From positions 162,083-226,082 of the forward strand of contig UQNN01000002.1 of assembly GCA_900542445.1 (NCBI GenBank): 64,000 bases of DNA. Reading direction: 5' to 3'. A model generated the notes under the pieces. The model ran no database searches, was not told where the DNA came from, and worked only from the letters and a program-made list of their open reading frames with translations. The stretch's first letter is position 1; each line of letters begins with the position of its first letter. The stretch comes from an uncultured Eubacteriales bacterium. Lineage in GTDB: Bacteria > Bacillota > Clostridia > Christensenellales > Aristaeellaceae. Of this stretch, positions 35,315 through 44,393 are shown one piece after another. Position numbers and translations under genes: made by a program.

Positions 35315-36166
35315 TTAGCTGAGCTTGCTGCGCAGGAACTGGCTCAGGTTTTCGATGATGAGCACGGCGACGAACAGCGTCAGCAGCACCGTGCCCAAAC
35401 CGTTGTAATCGCGCCAGCCGATGCGCTCGTCGATCAGAATGCCGAGGCCGCCCGCGCCGACGTAACCGAGGATCGAAGCGGCGCGCACGTTCATTTCAAA
35501 GCTGTACAGGCAGTGAGAGAGATACGTCGGCAGAACCTGCGGGAATACGGCGCTCCAAAATGCGCGGAATTTGTCCGCGCCTGCGGATTCCAGCGCCTCA
35601 AACGGGCCCATGTTGATGGTCTCGATGGATTCATAGAGCATCTTCGTCACCACGCCGAAGGTGAAAATGACGATGGCGACCGTACCGGCAAACGTGCCCA
35701 GACCGAACACCAGCGCGCAGATGCTCGCGATGACCAGCGTCGGCAGCGTGCGCACGATGTTGAGAATGAAGCGCAGAACGGACAGGGAGACCTTGTTGCG
35801 GTTGATGTTGGCGGAAGCCGCGACCGCATAGGGAAGCGCCAGCAGGCAGCCGATGACGCTGCCCATGATGCTCATCTTGATGGTATCCAGCAGCGGGGTG
35901 ACGACCTTGCTGAAGAAGGACGGATCGGGCTGGAAAATCTGAGAGAGAATCTTGGTCAGCTGGTTGGCGCGCTTGACGATGATGGCGAGGTTGAAGCCCG
36001 TGACCTTGACGGAGATCGCCAGTGCGGCAATCACCAGCAGCGCGATCAGCGGCGTGCGGGAACGCGGGCGGGTGACAGTATGGCCGTTTTCAAGCGTGAT
36101 GACTTCGGGCTTGAAGATGCGGTCAAACAGCGGCGTTTTCGCACCGGAAGCGGCGGTTTTCTTCAT
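35315..36166 (-). CDS. phnE: Phosphonate/phosphate ABC permease PhnE (first copy)
   Basis: 283 residues. RTLPTLVIASICALVFG, EALESAGADKFRAFWSAVFPQ and LGYVGAGGLGILID are typical PhnE motifs, with about six helices after an N-terminal cytoplasmic stretch. AGGAGGGCGCGTTT precedes the ATG, 13 bases after the phnC stop. Confidence 0.92.
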   Translation of the reverse strand: MKKTAASGAKTPLFDRIFKPEVITLENGHTVTRPRSRTPLIALLVIAALAISVKVTGFNLAIIVKRANQLTKILSQIFQPDPSFFSKVVTPLLDTIKMSIMGSVIGCLLALPYAVAASANINRNKVSLSVLRFILNIVRTLPTLVIASICALVFGLGTFAGTVAIVIFTFGVVTKMLYESIETINMGPFEALESAGADKFRAFWSAVFPQVLPTYLSHCLYSFEMNVRAASILGYVGAGGLGILIDERIGWRDYNGLGTVLLTLFVAVLIIENLSQFLRSKLS

Positions 36167-36179
36167 AAACGCGCCCTCC

Positions 36180-36941
36180 TCAGTTGCCGCCGGCCTGCGG
36201 CACGGCGGAGCCGTTGTAAATACTGTCCAGAATCTCCTGTGTGACCTCGCTGGCCGGGCCGTCGTAGACGATTTCGCCCGCGCGGATGCCGACCACGCGC
36301 TGCGCGTAGCCCAGCGCCAGATCGACGTGATGGATATTGATGAGGATGGTGATGTTCATTTCCTCGTTGATGCGCTTGAAATCGGCCATGACCTGATGGG
36401 CGGTCACCGGGTCAAGCGCGGCGACAGGCTCGTCGGCGAGGATGATGGAGGGATTCTGGTTGAGCGTGCGGGCAAGCGCGACGCGCTGCTGCTGGCCGCC
36501 GGAGAGCTGGTCGCAGCGGATATACGCCTTATCCAGAATGCCAACCTTATCCAGCGCGGCGAGGGCGGCGAGCTTCTGTTCCTTGGTGAACATGCCGAAG
36601 AGCACGCGGAAGAAGCCCATATCCGGCACCATGGAGGTCAGAACGTTTTTGAGCGCAGTCGCACGGGTGACGAGGTTGAAGGACTGGAAGATCATGCCGA
36701 TTTTGCGGCGGAACTTGCGCAGCGCCTTGCCGGAGAGCTTGGAAACGTCGGTGCCGTCCACGGTCAATTCGCCTTCCGTGATATCGATCATGCGGTTGAT
36801 GGTGCGGATCAGCGTGGATTTGCCCGCGCCGGACAGACCGATGATGGCGACAAATTCGCCCTGCTCAAACTTGAGGTTGACGTCCTTGAGGCCCTTGACG
36901 CCGTTGGGGTATGTTTTGGAAACATGCTTGAACTCGATCAA
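36180..36941 (-). CDS. phnC: Phosphonate/phosphate ABC ATPase PhnC
   Basis: 253 residues: Walker A IIGLSGAGKSTLI, signature LSGGQQQRVALARTL, Walker B IILADEPVAALD, and H-switch NIHHVDLAL. The start is a TTG with AAGGAAG upstream. It energises the PhnE pair. No C-P lyase genes are in the window, so phosphate, phosphite or phosphonate could be the substrate. Confidence 0.92.
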   Translation of the reverse strand: MIEFKHVSKTYPNGVKGLKDVNLKFEQGEFVAIIGLSGAGKSTLIRTINRMIDITEGELTVDGTDVSKLSGKALRKFRRKIGMIFQSFNLVTRATALKNVLTSMVPDMGFFRVLFGMFTKEQKLAALAALDKVGILDKAYIRCDQLSGGQQQRVALARTLNQNPSIILADEPVAALDPVTAHQVMADFKRINEEMNITILINIHHVDLALGYAQRVVGIRAGEIVYDGPASEVTQEILDSIYNGSAVPQAGGN

Positions 36942-37002
36942 AAGGGGACACTTCCTTTTTGCAAAAATGAGGATTCAAACTATTTTCAGTTAAGTGTGGC
37001 TT

Positions 37003-37190
37003 TTTAAACTCCTTCCGTCTGCCTGTTTCCGCCACAGGCGGCAGCAGATTCGCTGTCCCTCGAAGAGGGAGGCTCTTTGTATAAACTCGCCGACAGGATA
37101 AAATGTCTTTATGAAACGGGAGACGTATCCTTAACGTGACGGCTCCCTCTTTGAGGGAGCTGTCAGCGAAGCTGACTGAAGGAGTTTAAA
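37003..37190. repeat. Inverted-pair repeat element (family B), 188 bp, 13-bp terminal repeats
   Basis: The terminal repeats are TTTAAACTCCTTC (37003-37015) and GAAGGAGTTTAAA (37178-37190), a perfect inverted match. Inside are two oppositely oriented GAGGGAG hairpin units around a ~60-bp AT-rich core with GTATAAACTCGCCGA. It lies between phnC and phnD. Confidence 0.75.
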
Positions 37191-37219
37191 AAAGGCGGCT
37201 TCCACAGGGAAGCCGCCCG
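37186..37219 (-). terminator. Terminator directly after phnD
   Basis: On the minus strand GGCGGCTTCC...GGAAGCCGCC (37194-37217) runs into six T. It would keep the binding protein at higher levels than phnCEE. Confidence 0.8.
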
Positions 37220-37233
37220 TTGTGGGTGCGAAA

Positions 37234-38277
37234 TTACTGCGCAACCTTGAGCGCGGCGCGAGCGCCGTCGTAATCAGCGTCGGTCGCAACGGCATAGCCG
37301 GTGTGGCTGTACACGCTGAAGATCTCCTGGCCTTCCGGCGTGTTGATGACGTTGATGAGCGCCTGCTGCATCGCGGCGATGAACTCCGGATTGTAAACGT
37401 CCGCGTTCGCCTTGGTGATGGAAACGGTGTCGTTGTAGATGCCCGGCGTCACGCCGATGACATTCAGCTCGTTCCAGATGGAATCGGTGCGGCCCATGCC
37501 GGCCTTGCCGGTTTCGTCGGACTGACCGGTGGGCAGAGTCCAAGCGGCCTCGTAATCGTTGCGGCCGTCGGCATAGCAGACGATGATGTCAACCGCCTCG
37601 GCGGCAGCCTGAGCGAACGCGTCGCCGTAGCCGGCCAGGGTGATGACGTTCGGCAGATCGGTGATCTTCTTCTCGTAGTGATCCTGGAGCCACAGGGTCG
37701 GGTAGATGTAACCGGCGGAAGAGGAATTCTTCAGCACGGCCCAGTTGGCCTTGGAGAGATCATCCCACGTGAGCGCTTCGCCCGCGTTGACCTTGGCGGC
37801 CAGCTCCTTGCCGTAAGCGGAAGGCGTGGCGTAGATCAGGGAGCGGTAGAAGGTGACCTGCGGGCCGTTCTTCAGGGTCTTGTTGGCCTCGCCGTTCCAG
37901 GTGGTCGGGTCCTCACTGTCGTTGGACAGGCCGGCGCGGGTAGCCGTCAGAATGACGTCCACGTCGTCGCTGAACAGCGCATAGGTGCCGCCCGGCAGCC
38001 AGCCCAGATCAACGGTGCCGGCGGCCATGGCCTCGCCGGTCGCCTCGTAGTTGGTGCCGACGGTGATGTTGATGTCCTTCACGTCATAACCCTGCTCCAG
38101 CAGCGCGGCCTTGAGCAGCTCCGGCAGGTTCTTGGTGCCGGTGATGATGACGTCAGCGTCCTTGGAGGGGACGAACTGGAGTTCAAGAGTCCGGTCGATG
38201 GAAACAGTGTCGGCCAGAGCGGAGATGGCGAAAACGCACATCAGCACGGCCAGGGCAAGGGTCAGGAGCTTTTTCAT
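37234..38277 (-). CDS. phnD: Phosphonate/phosphate-binding protein PhnD-like
   Basis: 347 residues with signal peptide MKKLLTLALAVLMCVFAISALA; the cut is ALA-D and no lipobox is present. Mature part: SIDRTLELQFVPSKDADVI, EATGEAMAAGTVDLGWLPGGTYALFSDD, and VTFYRSLIYATPSAYGKELA, as in PhnD-type (periplasmic-binding type) proteins. AAGGAGGATTTAGCT precedes the ATG. It should feed the PhnCEE transporter encoded downstream. Confidence 0.9.
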   Translation of the reverse strand: MKKLLTLALAVLMCVFAISALADTVSIDRTLELQFVPSKDADVIITGTKNLPELLKAALLEQGYDVKDINITVGTNYEATGEAMAAGTVDLGWLPGGTYALFSDDVDVILTATRAGLSNDSEDPTTWNGEANKTLKNGPQVTFYRSLIYATPSAYGKELAAKVNAGEALTWDDLSKANWAVLKNSSSAGYIYPTLWLQDHYEKKITDLPNVITLAGYGDAFAQAAAEAVDIIVCYADGRNDYEAAWTLPTGQSDETGKAGMGRTDSIWNELNVIGVTPGIYNDTVSITKANADVYNPEFIAAMQQALINVINTPEGQEIFSVYSHTGYAVATDADYDGARAALKVAQ

Positions 38278-38611
38278 AGCTAAATCCTCCTTGATGTTTC
38301 GCGCGGTTCTTTGGTTGACACATACAGTATATCACAGGTGCTCAAATGAAAAAAGAGGAAAAACAGCAAAAGTTCGGCTTTTTGACGGATTGTAAAAATC
38401 GGGTGAAACAAATCATGCAACATGTGAAAAACAATTCAAAAAAACCGCACGGAAAGGAAAAGCGGGCCCGCGCGGTTGATGTTTACGGGGAAAGAAGATA
38501 TAATAAAAATCCAGAAAAAAACCGGATGGCTTCATCCGTGAATTTGAAAACGATGAAGCCTGCGGGCGTGTTGAGCGCCGTCCGCAGCGGATAAAAAAGG
38601 AAACGGGATAG
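38278..38611. other. 334-base divergent gap between phnD and a MATE gene
   Basis: No gene is visible. The right part holds the promoter of the MATE gene (38476-38504); the left part must hold the phnD promoter, where only AGTATA (minus-strand TATACT, near 38327) is suggestive. The middle is A-rich. Confidence 0.5.
38476..38504 (+). promoter_or_regulatory. Promoter of the second MATE gene
   Basis: TTGATG (38476-38481) and TATAAT (38499-38504), spacer 17. Confidence 0.65.
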
Positions 38612-39973
38612 ATGAAAAGAGAAAATGACCTCGGCCGCGACGACGTTGGCGCGCTGGTTTGGCGCACGGCGCTGCCGAGCATGCTGGCGCAGTTTGTGAG
38701 CGTGCTGTACAGCATTGTGGACAGAATGTACATCGGCCACATCGCGGGCGCGGGTGAAACGGCGCTGGCGGGCGTGGGCGTCTGCGGGCCGGTGGTGACC
38801 ATGGTCGGCTCGGCGGCGGTGTGGATATCGTGGGGCGCGTCCCCGCTGATGGGTATCCGCATGGGTGAAGGCAGGCCGGAGGAGGCAAAGCGCATTCTGC
38901 GGACGGGCTTTGTCATGCTGCTGGCGTTTTCGCTGGCGATGATGGCGATGGTCATCCCGCTGCGCGAACCCATGCTGCGATTTTTCGGCGCGAGCGACGC
39001 GACGTATCCCTACGCCGACGCCTATTTCACCACGTATTTGATGGGCACGGTGTTTGCCCTGCTGGCGACGGGGCTGAACCAGATGATTATTGCGCAGGGC
39101 TTTGCGGCGCAGGCCATGCGGCTGGTGGTGCTCGGCGCGGCGCTGAACATTGCGCTCGATCCGGTGTTCATCTTTGCGCTGAACATGGGCGTTCGCGGCG
39201 CGGCGCTGGCGACCGTGCTCTCCCAACTGGCGAGCGCGGCGGGCGCGATGCTTTTCCTCTGCGGCAGGCGGGCGGCGGTGAAGCTGGAACGCGGCGGCCT
39301 GAGTATGGCGGCGGCGAAAAAAATACTGGCGCTGGGATTCACGCCCTTTGCCATCATCGCCATCGACAATGTGATGGTGATTGCGATGAACGCGGTTTTG
39401 CAGCGTTACGGCGGCGCACAGATGGGCGACAGGCTGGTCACCTGCGCGGTCATCGCTCAGAGTTTCATGCTGGTGATGACCATGCCGCTGGGCGGCATTT
39501 CCGGCGGCACGCAGTCGATTCTTTCTTATAATTACGGTGCGCGGCAGTTTGACCGCGTGCGGGCGGCGCAGAAAAAGATTCTCGCGCTGTGCATGGGCTT
39601 CACAGCGATCATGTTTGTGCTGGCGCGCGTGGCCGGGCCGCTGTTCGTGCGGCTGTTTACGCAGGACGACGAGGTGGCCGCGCTTTCCGTCTGGGCGATC
39701 CGCGTGTGTACGCTGGCGGCGGTTCCGCTGGGCGCGCAGTATGAAATCGTGGACGGGTTCACGGCGCTGGGACAGGTGAAAATTTCGTTTCCGCTGTCCT
39801 TTTTCCGAAAAGGCGTGTATTTCGCCGCGCTGTTTATTCTGCCCGCATGCTTCGGCGCGAGGGCGGCGTTTTATGCCGAACCGGTCAGCGATATTGTCGG
39901 CCCGCTGGTGTCGGCGATTGTGTATAAGCTCTGCATCGGGCATGTGCTCAGCGATGAACACGCCCGCATATGA
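38612..39973 (+). CDS. MATE family efflux transporter (second)
   Basis: 453 residues with about 12 helices in two repeats. The N-terminal repeat has ALVWRTALPSMLAQFVSVLYSIVDRMYIGHIAG and the C-terminal half has MTMPLGGISGGTQSILSYNYGAR, typical of MATE exporters in Clostridia. AAAGGAAACGGGATAG precedes the ATG. Substrate is unknown. Confidence 0.92.
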   Translation: MKRENDLGRDDVGALVWRTALPSMLAQFVSVLYSIVDRMYIGHIAGAGETALAGVGVCGPVVTMVGSAAVWISWGASPLMGIRMGEGRPEEAKRILRTGFVMLLAFSLAMMAMVIPLREPMLRFFGASDATYPYADAYFTTYLMGTVFALLATGLNQMIIAQGFAAQAMRLVVLGAALNIALDPVFIFALNMGVRGAALATVLSQLASAAGAMLFLCGRRAAVKLERGGLSMAAAKKILALGFTPFAIIAIDNVMVIAMNAVLQRYGGAQMGDRLVTCAVIAQSFMLVMTMPLGGISGGTQSILSYNYGARQFDRVRAAQKKILALCMGFTAIMFVLARVAGPLFVRLFTQDDEVAALSVWAIRVCTLAAVPLGAQYEIVDGFTALGQVKISFPLSFFRKGVYFAALFILPACFGARAAFYAEPVSDIVGPLVSAIVYKLCIGHVLSDEHARI

Positions 39974-39996
39974 CGAACCATCAAGGAGGAAAAACG

Positions 39997-40896
39997 ATGA
40001 ATATTCCCGCTTTTTTGACGAAAAAGCTCACAGCGCAGGTCGGCGAAGAGACGGCCCGGCGCATTTTTGCGGGTTTTGAGGCGAAACGAAAGACAACCCT
40101 GCGCGTGAATCGCCTCAAAGCTGAACCGATGCAGATTCTCAAAGCGTTGGCGGACGCGGGCCTTTCGGCGCAGCGCGTGCCGTGGAGCGGGGACGCGCTG
40201 ATTCTGGATCATGCCGACGAGGGCGCCGTGGCCGCCCTGCCGATGTTTGAAAGCGGCGAAATCTATATGCAGAGCCTGTCGTCGATGATTCCACCACTCG
40301 TGCTGGGCGCGCAGCCGGAGGAAAATATTCTGGATATGGCGGCCGCGCCGGGCGGCAAGACGACGCAGATCGCCGCGCTGACGGGCGGGCGCGCGATGAT
40401 TACCGCGTGCGAGCGCAACAAGATGCGCGCCGGGCGGCTCGAATACAACGTGAAAAAGCAGGGAGCAAACCGCGTCACCGTGATGAACATGGACGCGCGC
40501 CAGCTCGACGATCTGTTTGCCTTTGACCGCGTGCTGCTCGACGCGCCTTGCAGCGGGAGCGGCACAGTGACGGAAGGCTCGCGCGGGCAGTTCAGCCGGG
40601 AATATCTCGACCGCACGGTGAAGATGCAGAAAACCCTGCTGGATAAGGCCATCCGTCTGCTGAAACCCGGCCATGAGATGGTCTATTCCACCTGTTCCGT
40701 GCTGCGAGAGGAAAACGAAGATGTTGTTGCCGCCGCGCTCAAAAAGGGCGGCGTGGAGCTTGTGCCGATCGATACGGGCGCGTTTGAGGGTGTGCCGCTG
40801 CTGCCGACAAAGCTGGAAGGCGTGATGTGCGTCTGCCCGGATGAATGGTACGAGGGATTCTTTGTTGCGAAACTGAGAAAAAAGGCGAAGAAATAA
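39997..40896 (+). CDS. NOL1/NOP2/Sun-family RNA cytosine methyltransferase
   Basis: 299 residues. SAM motifs DMAAAPGGKTTQIAAL and the two catalytic Cys motifs, LLDAPCSGSGTV and YSTCSVLREEN, define the m5C RNA methyltransferase (RsmB/RsmF/NSUN) family. It has no N-terminal NusB-like domain. It is short for RsmF, and the C-terminal PUA-like extension is absent. AAGGAGGAAAAACG precedes the ATG at 39997. Target (tRNA or rRNA) is unknown. Confidence 0.9.
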   Translation: MNIPAFLTKKLTAQVGEETARRIFAGFEAKRKTTLRVNRLKAEPMQILKALADAGLSAQRVPWSGDALILDHADEGAVAALPMFESGEIYMQSLSSMIPPLVLGAQPEENILDMAAAPGGKTTQIAALTGGRAMITACERNKMRAGRLEYNVKKQGANRVTVMNMDARQLDDLFAFDRVLLDAPCSGSGTVTEGSRGQFSREYLDRTVKMQKTLLDKAIRLLKPGHEMVYSTCSVLREENEDVVAAALKKGGVELVPIDTGAFEGVPLLPTKLEGVMCVCPDEWYEGFFVAKLRKKAKK

Positions 40897-40991
40897 CCTC
40901 TTCTTCGGGCGTAAACGGCAAGGTTTCGGCGGGTTGACGTCGAAATGAAGATAAAATCCCCATTTTGCTTACGGAAGGACGGAAAAAACGG

Positions 40992-43190
40992 ATGAGAAAA
41001 TCGATGTCGGCTTGGATTCGGAGGGGAAGTGTCATCCTTCTGACGATGCTGCTGTTTTTGACGGCGGCTGTCGCTGAAAATGCGCAGACTCCCATTTTGA
41101 TTGACGGCGTTCGTGTTGCGTTCTTCGACGCGGATGGCAATCTGCTCACGCCCAAAGCGGAAAATGGTCTGCTCTATGTGCCGTTGCAGGCGTTTTGCGA
41201 AAACATGGGTCTGAGCGCCGAGGTGCAGGGGCAGTCCGTCGCGGTGGACGGCACGCGCATCGGCATGTTCGACGAGGCGGGCAATTTCCTCACGCCCGTG
41301 CAGATGGACGGCGTGGATTATGTGCCGCTTGCGCCCTTCTGCAACGCGCTTGGCATTCAGATTGCGGAGGAAAACGGCGGCTTTTCCGTTACCCGCAAAA
41401 AGGCGGAACAGCCCGCCGCCGAAACGAAAGCGCAGACGGGGAAGATTGCGCTGACGGAATATAATTTTGACGACTATTTTTCTTACAGTCTTGAAGATCG
41501 AAATTTTCAAGCCACACAAAGCCAATATCCCGACGCGTTTTGCAATAGCGTTGAAGTGGATTATGTAGTGACGTGCAACGCGCGCTCTGCTTTTGAAATT
41601 GAAAACGTTACTTTTACCCTGTATGGATTTCTATCCGAAGCGGATCAGGAACGCTGTGGATTTTGGGGTGTGGCATATACGGTTGATATGCCGGCAAATG
41701 GAAGCTATTCGTATACCTATCACAAATCAGATTCTGCATTTGTTGATTATATCAGCGATAAAGCGACATCAGCAGCCTTGGAAACGACCTTCGTGAAACA
41801 GGTATCCGGCTATTTGATTGTGGAACGAGAAAAAGCCGACGCGGCCAATCTTGCTTCTTTCCAAAAGGGCGAGGAACTGATGGAAGCCGGAGAGTTTAGC
41901 GATGCTGAGAAGATTTTTTCCGCACTGAATACCATCGGCTATCCGAACGCTCAGGAAAAATACGATGAGGCTGAGACCAAATATAAAGAGGCTGAAAAGG
42001 TACGGAGGGAAGCGGCGGAAAAAGCTGAGCAGGAAAGGGCAGAAAACTATCAAAAAGCCGTTGCGCTGGAGGAAGCCGAAGATTACGAGCAGGCGATTTC
42101 GATTTACGAAGGGTTGGACGACTATAAGGATTGCGCGGAACGGATTATGGCCTGCAACGAAAAGAATGAGAAAAAGACAAAATATCAAACCGCCGTGCAA
42201 AAAGAAGAAGATGGGGACTATTCGGGCGCATTCCAAGCTTATGAGGAATTGGGAGACTATAAGGACAGCATTGCCCGCGGCAGTTTCTGCGTCAAGAAGT
42301 ATCAGGCGTTGAACAGGATAATTAAATATACGTCGGAGCACGATGGCGTATGTGACGAGTTCATTTATTCGTATGATGAACAAGGCTTTCCGCAGAGCAT
42401 GAAAAAGAAAGCAAAACTTTCATATACTGAAAGTTATATAGTAGATTCAGACGGATTTATTTTCGGAAGTAGATATGAAGGGCAATGGTTACCCCAAGAA
42501 GGCCGTACCGTGATTGCGGATGTTGCATATGATGATCATGAGAATGAAGTATTCCGCAGATCGACTTATCGTTCTCCTGATAATCAAATACATCAAGATG
42601 GTGCAATTTTGACTGAAACCCGTGAATATACATATGATGAATACGACAACATGTTAAAAATGAAGATTTCCGATGGAATGTATGAACGCGAATATACATA
42701 TGAATATGAATATGATGCATATGGACGCATAGAAACTAAAACAGAATTGAAAAATCAAGAAGTCATTTATAAAGCAGAATATTTTTATGATGACAATGGG
42801 ATTCTGTGGAAAATTAAATATGATAAGTATTTTAATAATGATGAAAAGAATACATGGATAGATACCTATACCTATGCATATTACGGCACGGAAAGGGTTC
42901 GCACCGAAGAGGGCCTTGCCGAACATCGGGAGCGCATGAACCAACTGATTGAAGAAGCCCAAAAAGAACCCGAAAAGACATATACGACGCTCAAGCCCGG
43001 CAGCAATGGCCAGGAGGTGCTCGACGCGCGCATGAAGCTCTATGAGCTGGGCTATTTCAAGAAAAAGCCCACCCAGACCGAGTATACCGACAGCATGGCG
43101 GATTACGTCAAAAAGTTTGAAAAAGACCACGGCCTGACACAGGACGGCGTGCTCTCGCCTGAGGATCAGGAAGTGCTGTTTGGGCTATAA
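40992..43190 (+). CDS. Large secreted cell-surface protein: copper-amine-oxidase-N-like repeats, TPR, YD-like repeats and a peptidoglycan-binding domain
   Basis: 732 residues. In order: signal peptide (~1-31); two copper amine oxidase N-like repeats (~33-135, each with D-G-x-x-V/I ... GNFLTP/GNLLTP ... YVPL); TPR-like helices (~270-430; 'EDYEQAISIYEGLDDYKD', 'EDGDYSGAFQAYEELGDYKD'); YD/RHS-like repeats (~445-635; EYTYDEYDNMLKM, YEYEYDAYGRIETKT); PG_binding_1 domain (~660-732). The part ~157-635 is AT-rich, while both ends are GC-rich, so the gene may be mosaic. It probably binds the cell wall; function is unknown. AAGGACGG lies ~12 bases before the ATG. Confidence 0.7.
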   Translation: MRKSMSAWIRRGSVILLTMLLFLTAAVAENAQTPILIDGVRVAFFDADGNLLTPKAENGLLYVPLQAFCENMGLSAEVQGQSVAVDGTRIGMFDEAGNFLTPVQMDGVDYVPLAPFCNALGIQIAEENGGFSVTRKKAEQPAAETKAQTGKIALTEYNFDDYFSYSLEDRNFQATQSQYPDAFCNSVEVDYVVTCNARSAFEIENVTFTLYGFLSEADQERCGFWGVAYTVDMPANGSYSYTYHKSDSAFVDYISDKATSAALETTFVKQVSGYLIVEREKADAANLASFQKGEELMEAGEFSDAEKIFSALNTIGYPNAQEKYDEAETKYKEAEKVRREAAEKAEQERAENYQKAVALEEAEDYEQAISIYEGLDDYKDCAERIMACNEKNEKKTKYQTAVQKEEDGDYSGAFQAYEELGDYKDSIARGSFCVKKYQALNRIIKYTSEHDGVCDEFIYSYDEQGFPQSMKKKAKLSYTESYIVDSDGFIFGSRYEGQWLPQEGRTVIADVAYDDHENEVFRRSTYRSPDNQIHQDGAILTETREYTYDEYDNMLKMKISDGMYEREYTYEYEYDAYGRIETKTELKNQEVIYKAEYFYDDNGILWKIKYDKYFNNDEKNTWIDTYTYAYYGTERVRTEEGLAEHRERMNQLIEEAQKEPEKTYTTLKPGSNGQEVLDARMKLYELGYFKKKPTQTEYTDSMADYVKKFEKDHGLTQDGVLSPEDQEVLFGL

Positions 43191-43254
43191 ATAAGGAAGA
43201 AAAGCGCTTCCGTATAGGGGCGCGACAAAACGACAATCAATCCAATATCTCAGG

Positions 43255-43300
43255 GCAGTGACGACGGATGAGGTTTTCTTCTCCGTTGTCACTGCTTTTT
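43255..43300 (+). terminator. Terminator of the surface protein gene
   Basis: GCAGTGAC-GACGGA pairs with TCCGT-T-GTCACTGC, followed by TTTTT. Confidence 0.75.
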
Positions 43301-43455
43301 GTGTCTGAAAACAGGAAGCTGTCAAGCTGACAAACCTGATATTTCAAGAAAAACTACGTATTTTTGCCCAAAGGTTTTCAAAGGGCGATGCGCCAAACAG
43401 GCGCCATAAATGTTCGGAAAGCCCTTTGGTGTGCTTCACACCACAATACTTGAGA

Positions 43456-43508
43456 TAAAAAGAAGAAATCCGAACCCATCCCCAATCGGGATGATGTTCG
43501 GATTTCTT
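43456..43508 (-). terminator. Terminator of tRNA-Ala
   Basis: Long 13-bp stem AAGAAATCCGAAC (43463-43475) with GTTCGGATTTCTT (43496-43508) and a T-rich tail on the minus strand. Confidence 0.75.
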
Positions 43509-43513
43509 GGGTT

Positions 43514-43589
43514 TGGTGGAGCATAGGAGATTCGAACTCCTGACCCCAACACTGCCAGTGTTGTGCGCTACCAACTGCGCTAATGCCCC
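43514..43589 (-). tRNA. tRNA-Ala (anticodon GGC)
   Basis: 76 bases on the minus strand. The acceptor is GGGGCAT paired with ATGCTCC, including the G3:U70 pair typical of tRNA-Ala. D stem GCGC/GCGC, anticodon loop CTGGCAG (anticodon GGC), T arm AGGAG-TTCGAAT-CTCCT, and an encoded CCA end are visible. Confidence 0.95.
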
Positions 43590-43602
43590 GTCAACATTGC
43601 GT

Positions 43603-43631
43603 ATTATAGCGCAGAATGGAGAATGCGTCAA
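43603..43631 (-). promoter_or_regulatory. Promoter of tRNA-Ala
   Basis: On the minus strand TTGACG (43626-43631) and TATAAT (43603-43608), spacer 17. Confidence 0.75.
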
Positions 43632-43761
43632 TCCCTTTTTTGAAGTTTTTTGCATCAAATGGCAAAATCTGTATGGAATTGCCTGACCCGGCAGGCGATT
43701 TGCTTGCTTTTGGCGGGCAAAATGGGTATAATAACAGAAAAAAGTGAGCGCGGAGGAGAAC

Positions 43762-44355
43762 ATGGCGCAGAAGTATACCCGAAACATGATCCGAAACGTG
43801 TTTATCGAGATGCTCGACGAACGGCCGTTTGACGAAATCACCGTGACCGATCTGGTGACGCGGTGCGAAATCAACCGCAAGACGTTTTACTATTATTATC
43901 AGGATTTGTACGCCGTGCTGACGGAGATTTTTGAATCTGAGCTGGAAGCGGTGCTCGGCGGCGTAAAGGAGCATGTCACGTGGGAAGAAGGCATCGCGCA
44001 GGCGGTGCAGATTGCCTTGCAACATAAGCGCGCAATCTATCACGTGTATCACTCGATGCAGCGCGAGACGCTGGAAAAATATCTTTACAATGTTGCGGGC
44101 GAAGTCATGCGCCGCTATGTCGAGCGGCAGAGCGCGGGCATCCACGCAAGCCAGGGGGACAAGGACATCATCGCGCAGTTCTACCAGAGCGCGCTGACCG
44201 AAATGGTGCTCAACTGGATCGGGCAGGGGATGAAGGAAGACGGGCTGGAAATGATCACCCGTATGGGCCAGCTCTTTGACGGCAACATCCGCGCGTCGCT
44301 CAAGCGGAGCGAGAGCCTGCCGGTTCGCCCGTGGAAGGGCGGTTTGAACGCCTAA
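43762..44355 (+). CDS. TetR family regulator
   Basis: 197 residues. The N-terminal HTH (residues ~10-50) reads NMIRNVFIEMLDERPFDEITVTDLV and CEINRKTFYYYYQDLYAVL, typical TetR. The C-terminal ligand domain resembles the TetR_C_8-like/DhaS type. GGAGGAGAAC precedes the ATG at 43762 and the gene has a 17-base-spaced promoter TTGCTT/TATAAT just upstream. No obvious target is adjacent. Confidence 0.88.
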   Translation: MAQKYTRNMIRNVFIEMLDERPFDEITVTDLVTRCEINRKTFYYYYQDLYAVLTEIFESELEAVLGGVKEHVTWEEGIAQAVQIALQHKRAIYHVYHSMQRETLEKYLYNVAGEVMRRYVERQSAGIHASQGDKDIIAQFYQSALTEMVLNWIGQGMKEDGLEMITRMGQLFDGNIRASLKRSESLPVRPWKGGLNA

Positions 44356-44393
44356 AAAGACGGACGCACAGGAACATGTGCGTCCGTTCTTGT

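Larger units (their letters stand above)
43191..43513. other. Gap between the surface protein and tRNA-Ala
   Basis: It holds two terminators (43255-43300 and 43456-43508). The middle (43310-43455) shows no gene or repeat that I can name. Confidence 0.5.

Noticed and set aside
43344..43455. Possible coding remnant between the surface protein and tRNA terminators
   Set aside because: The frame is short, lacks a start and ribosome site, and has no recognised domain.
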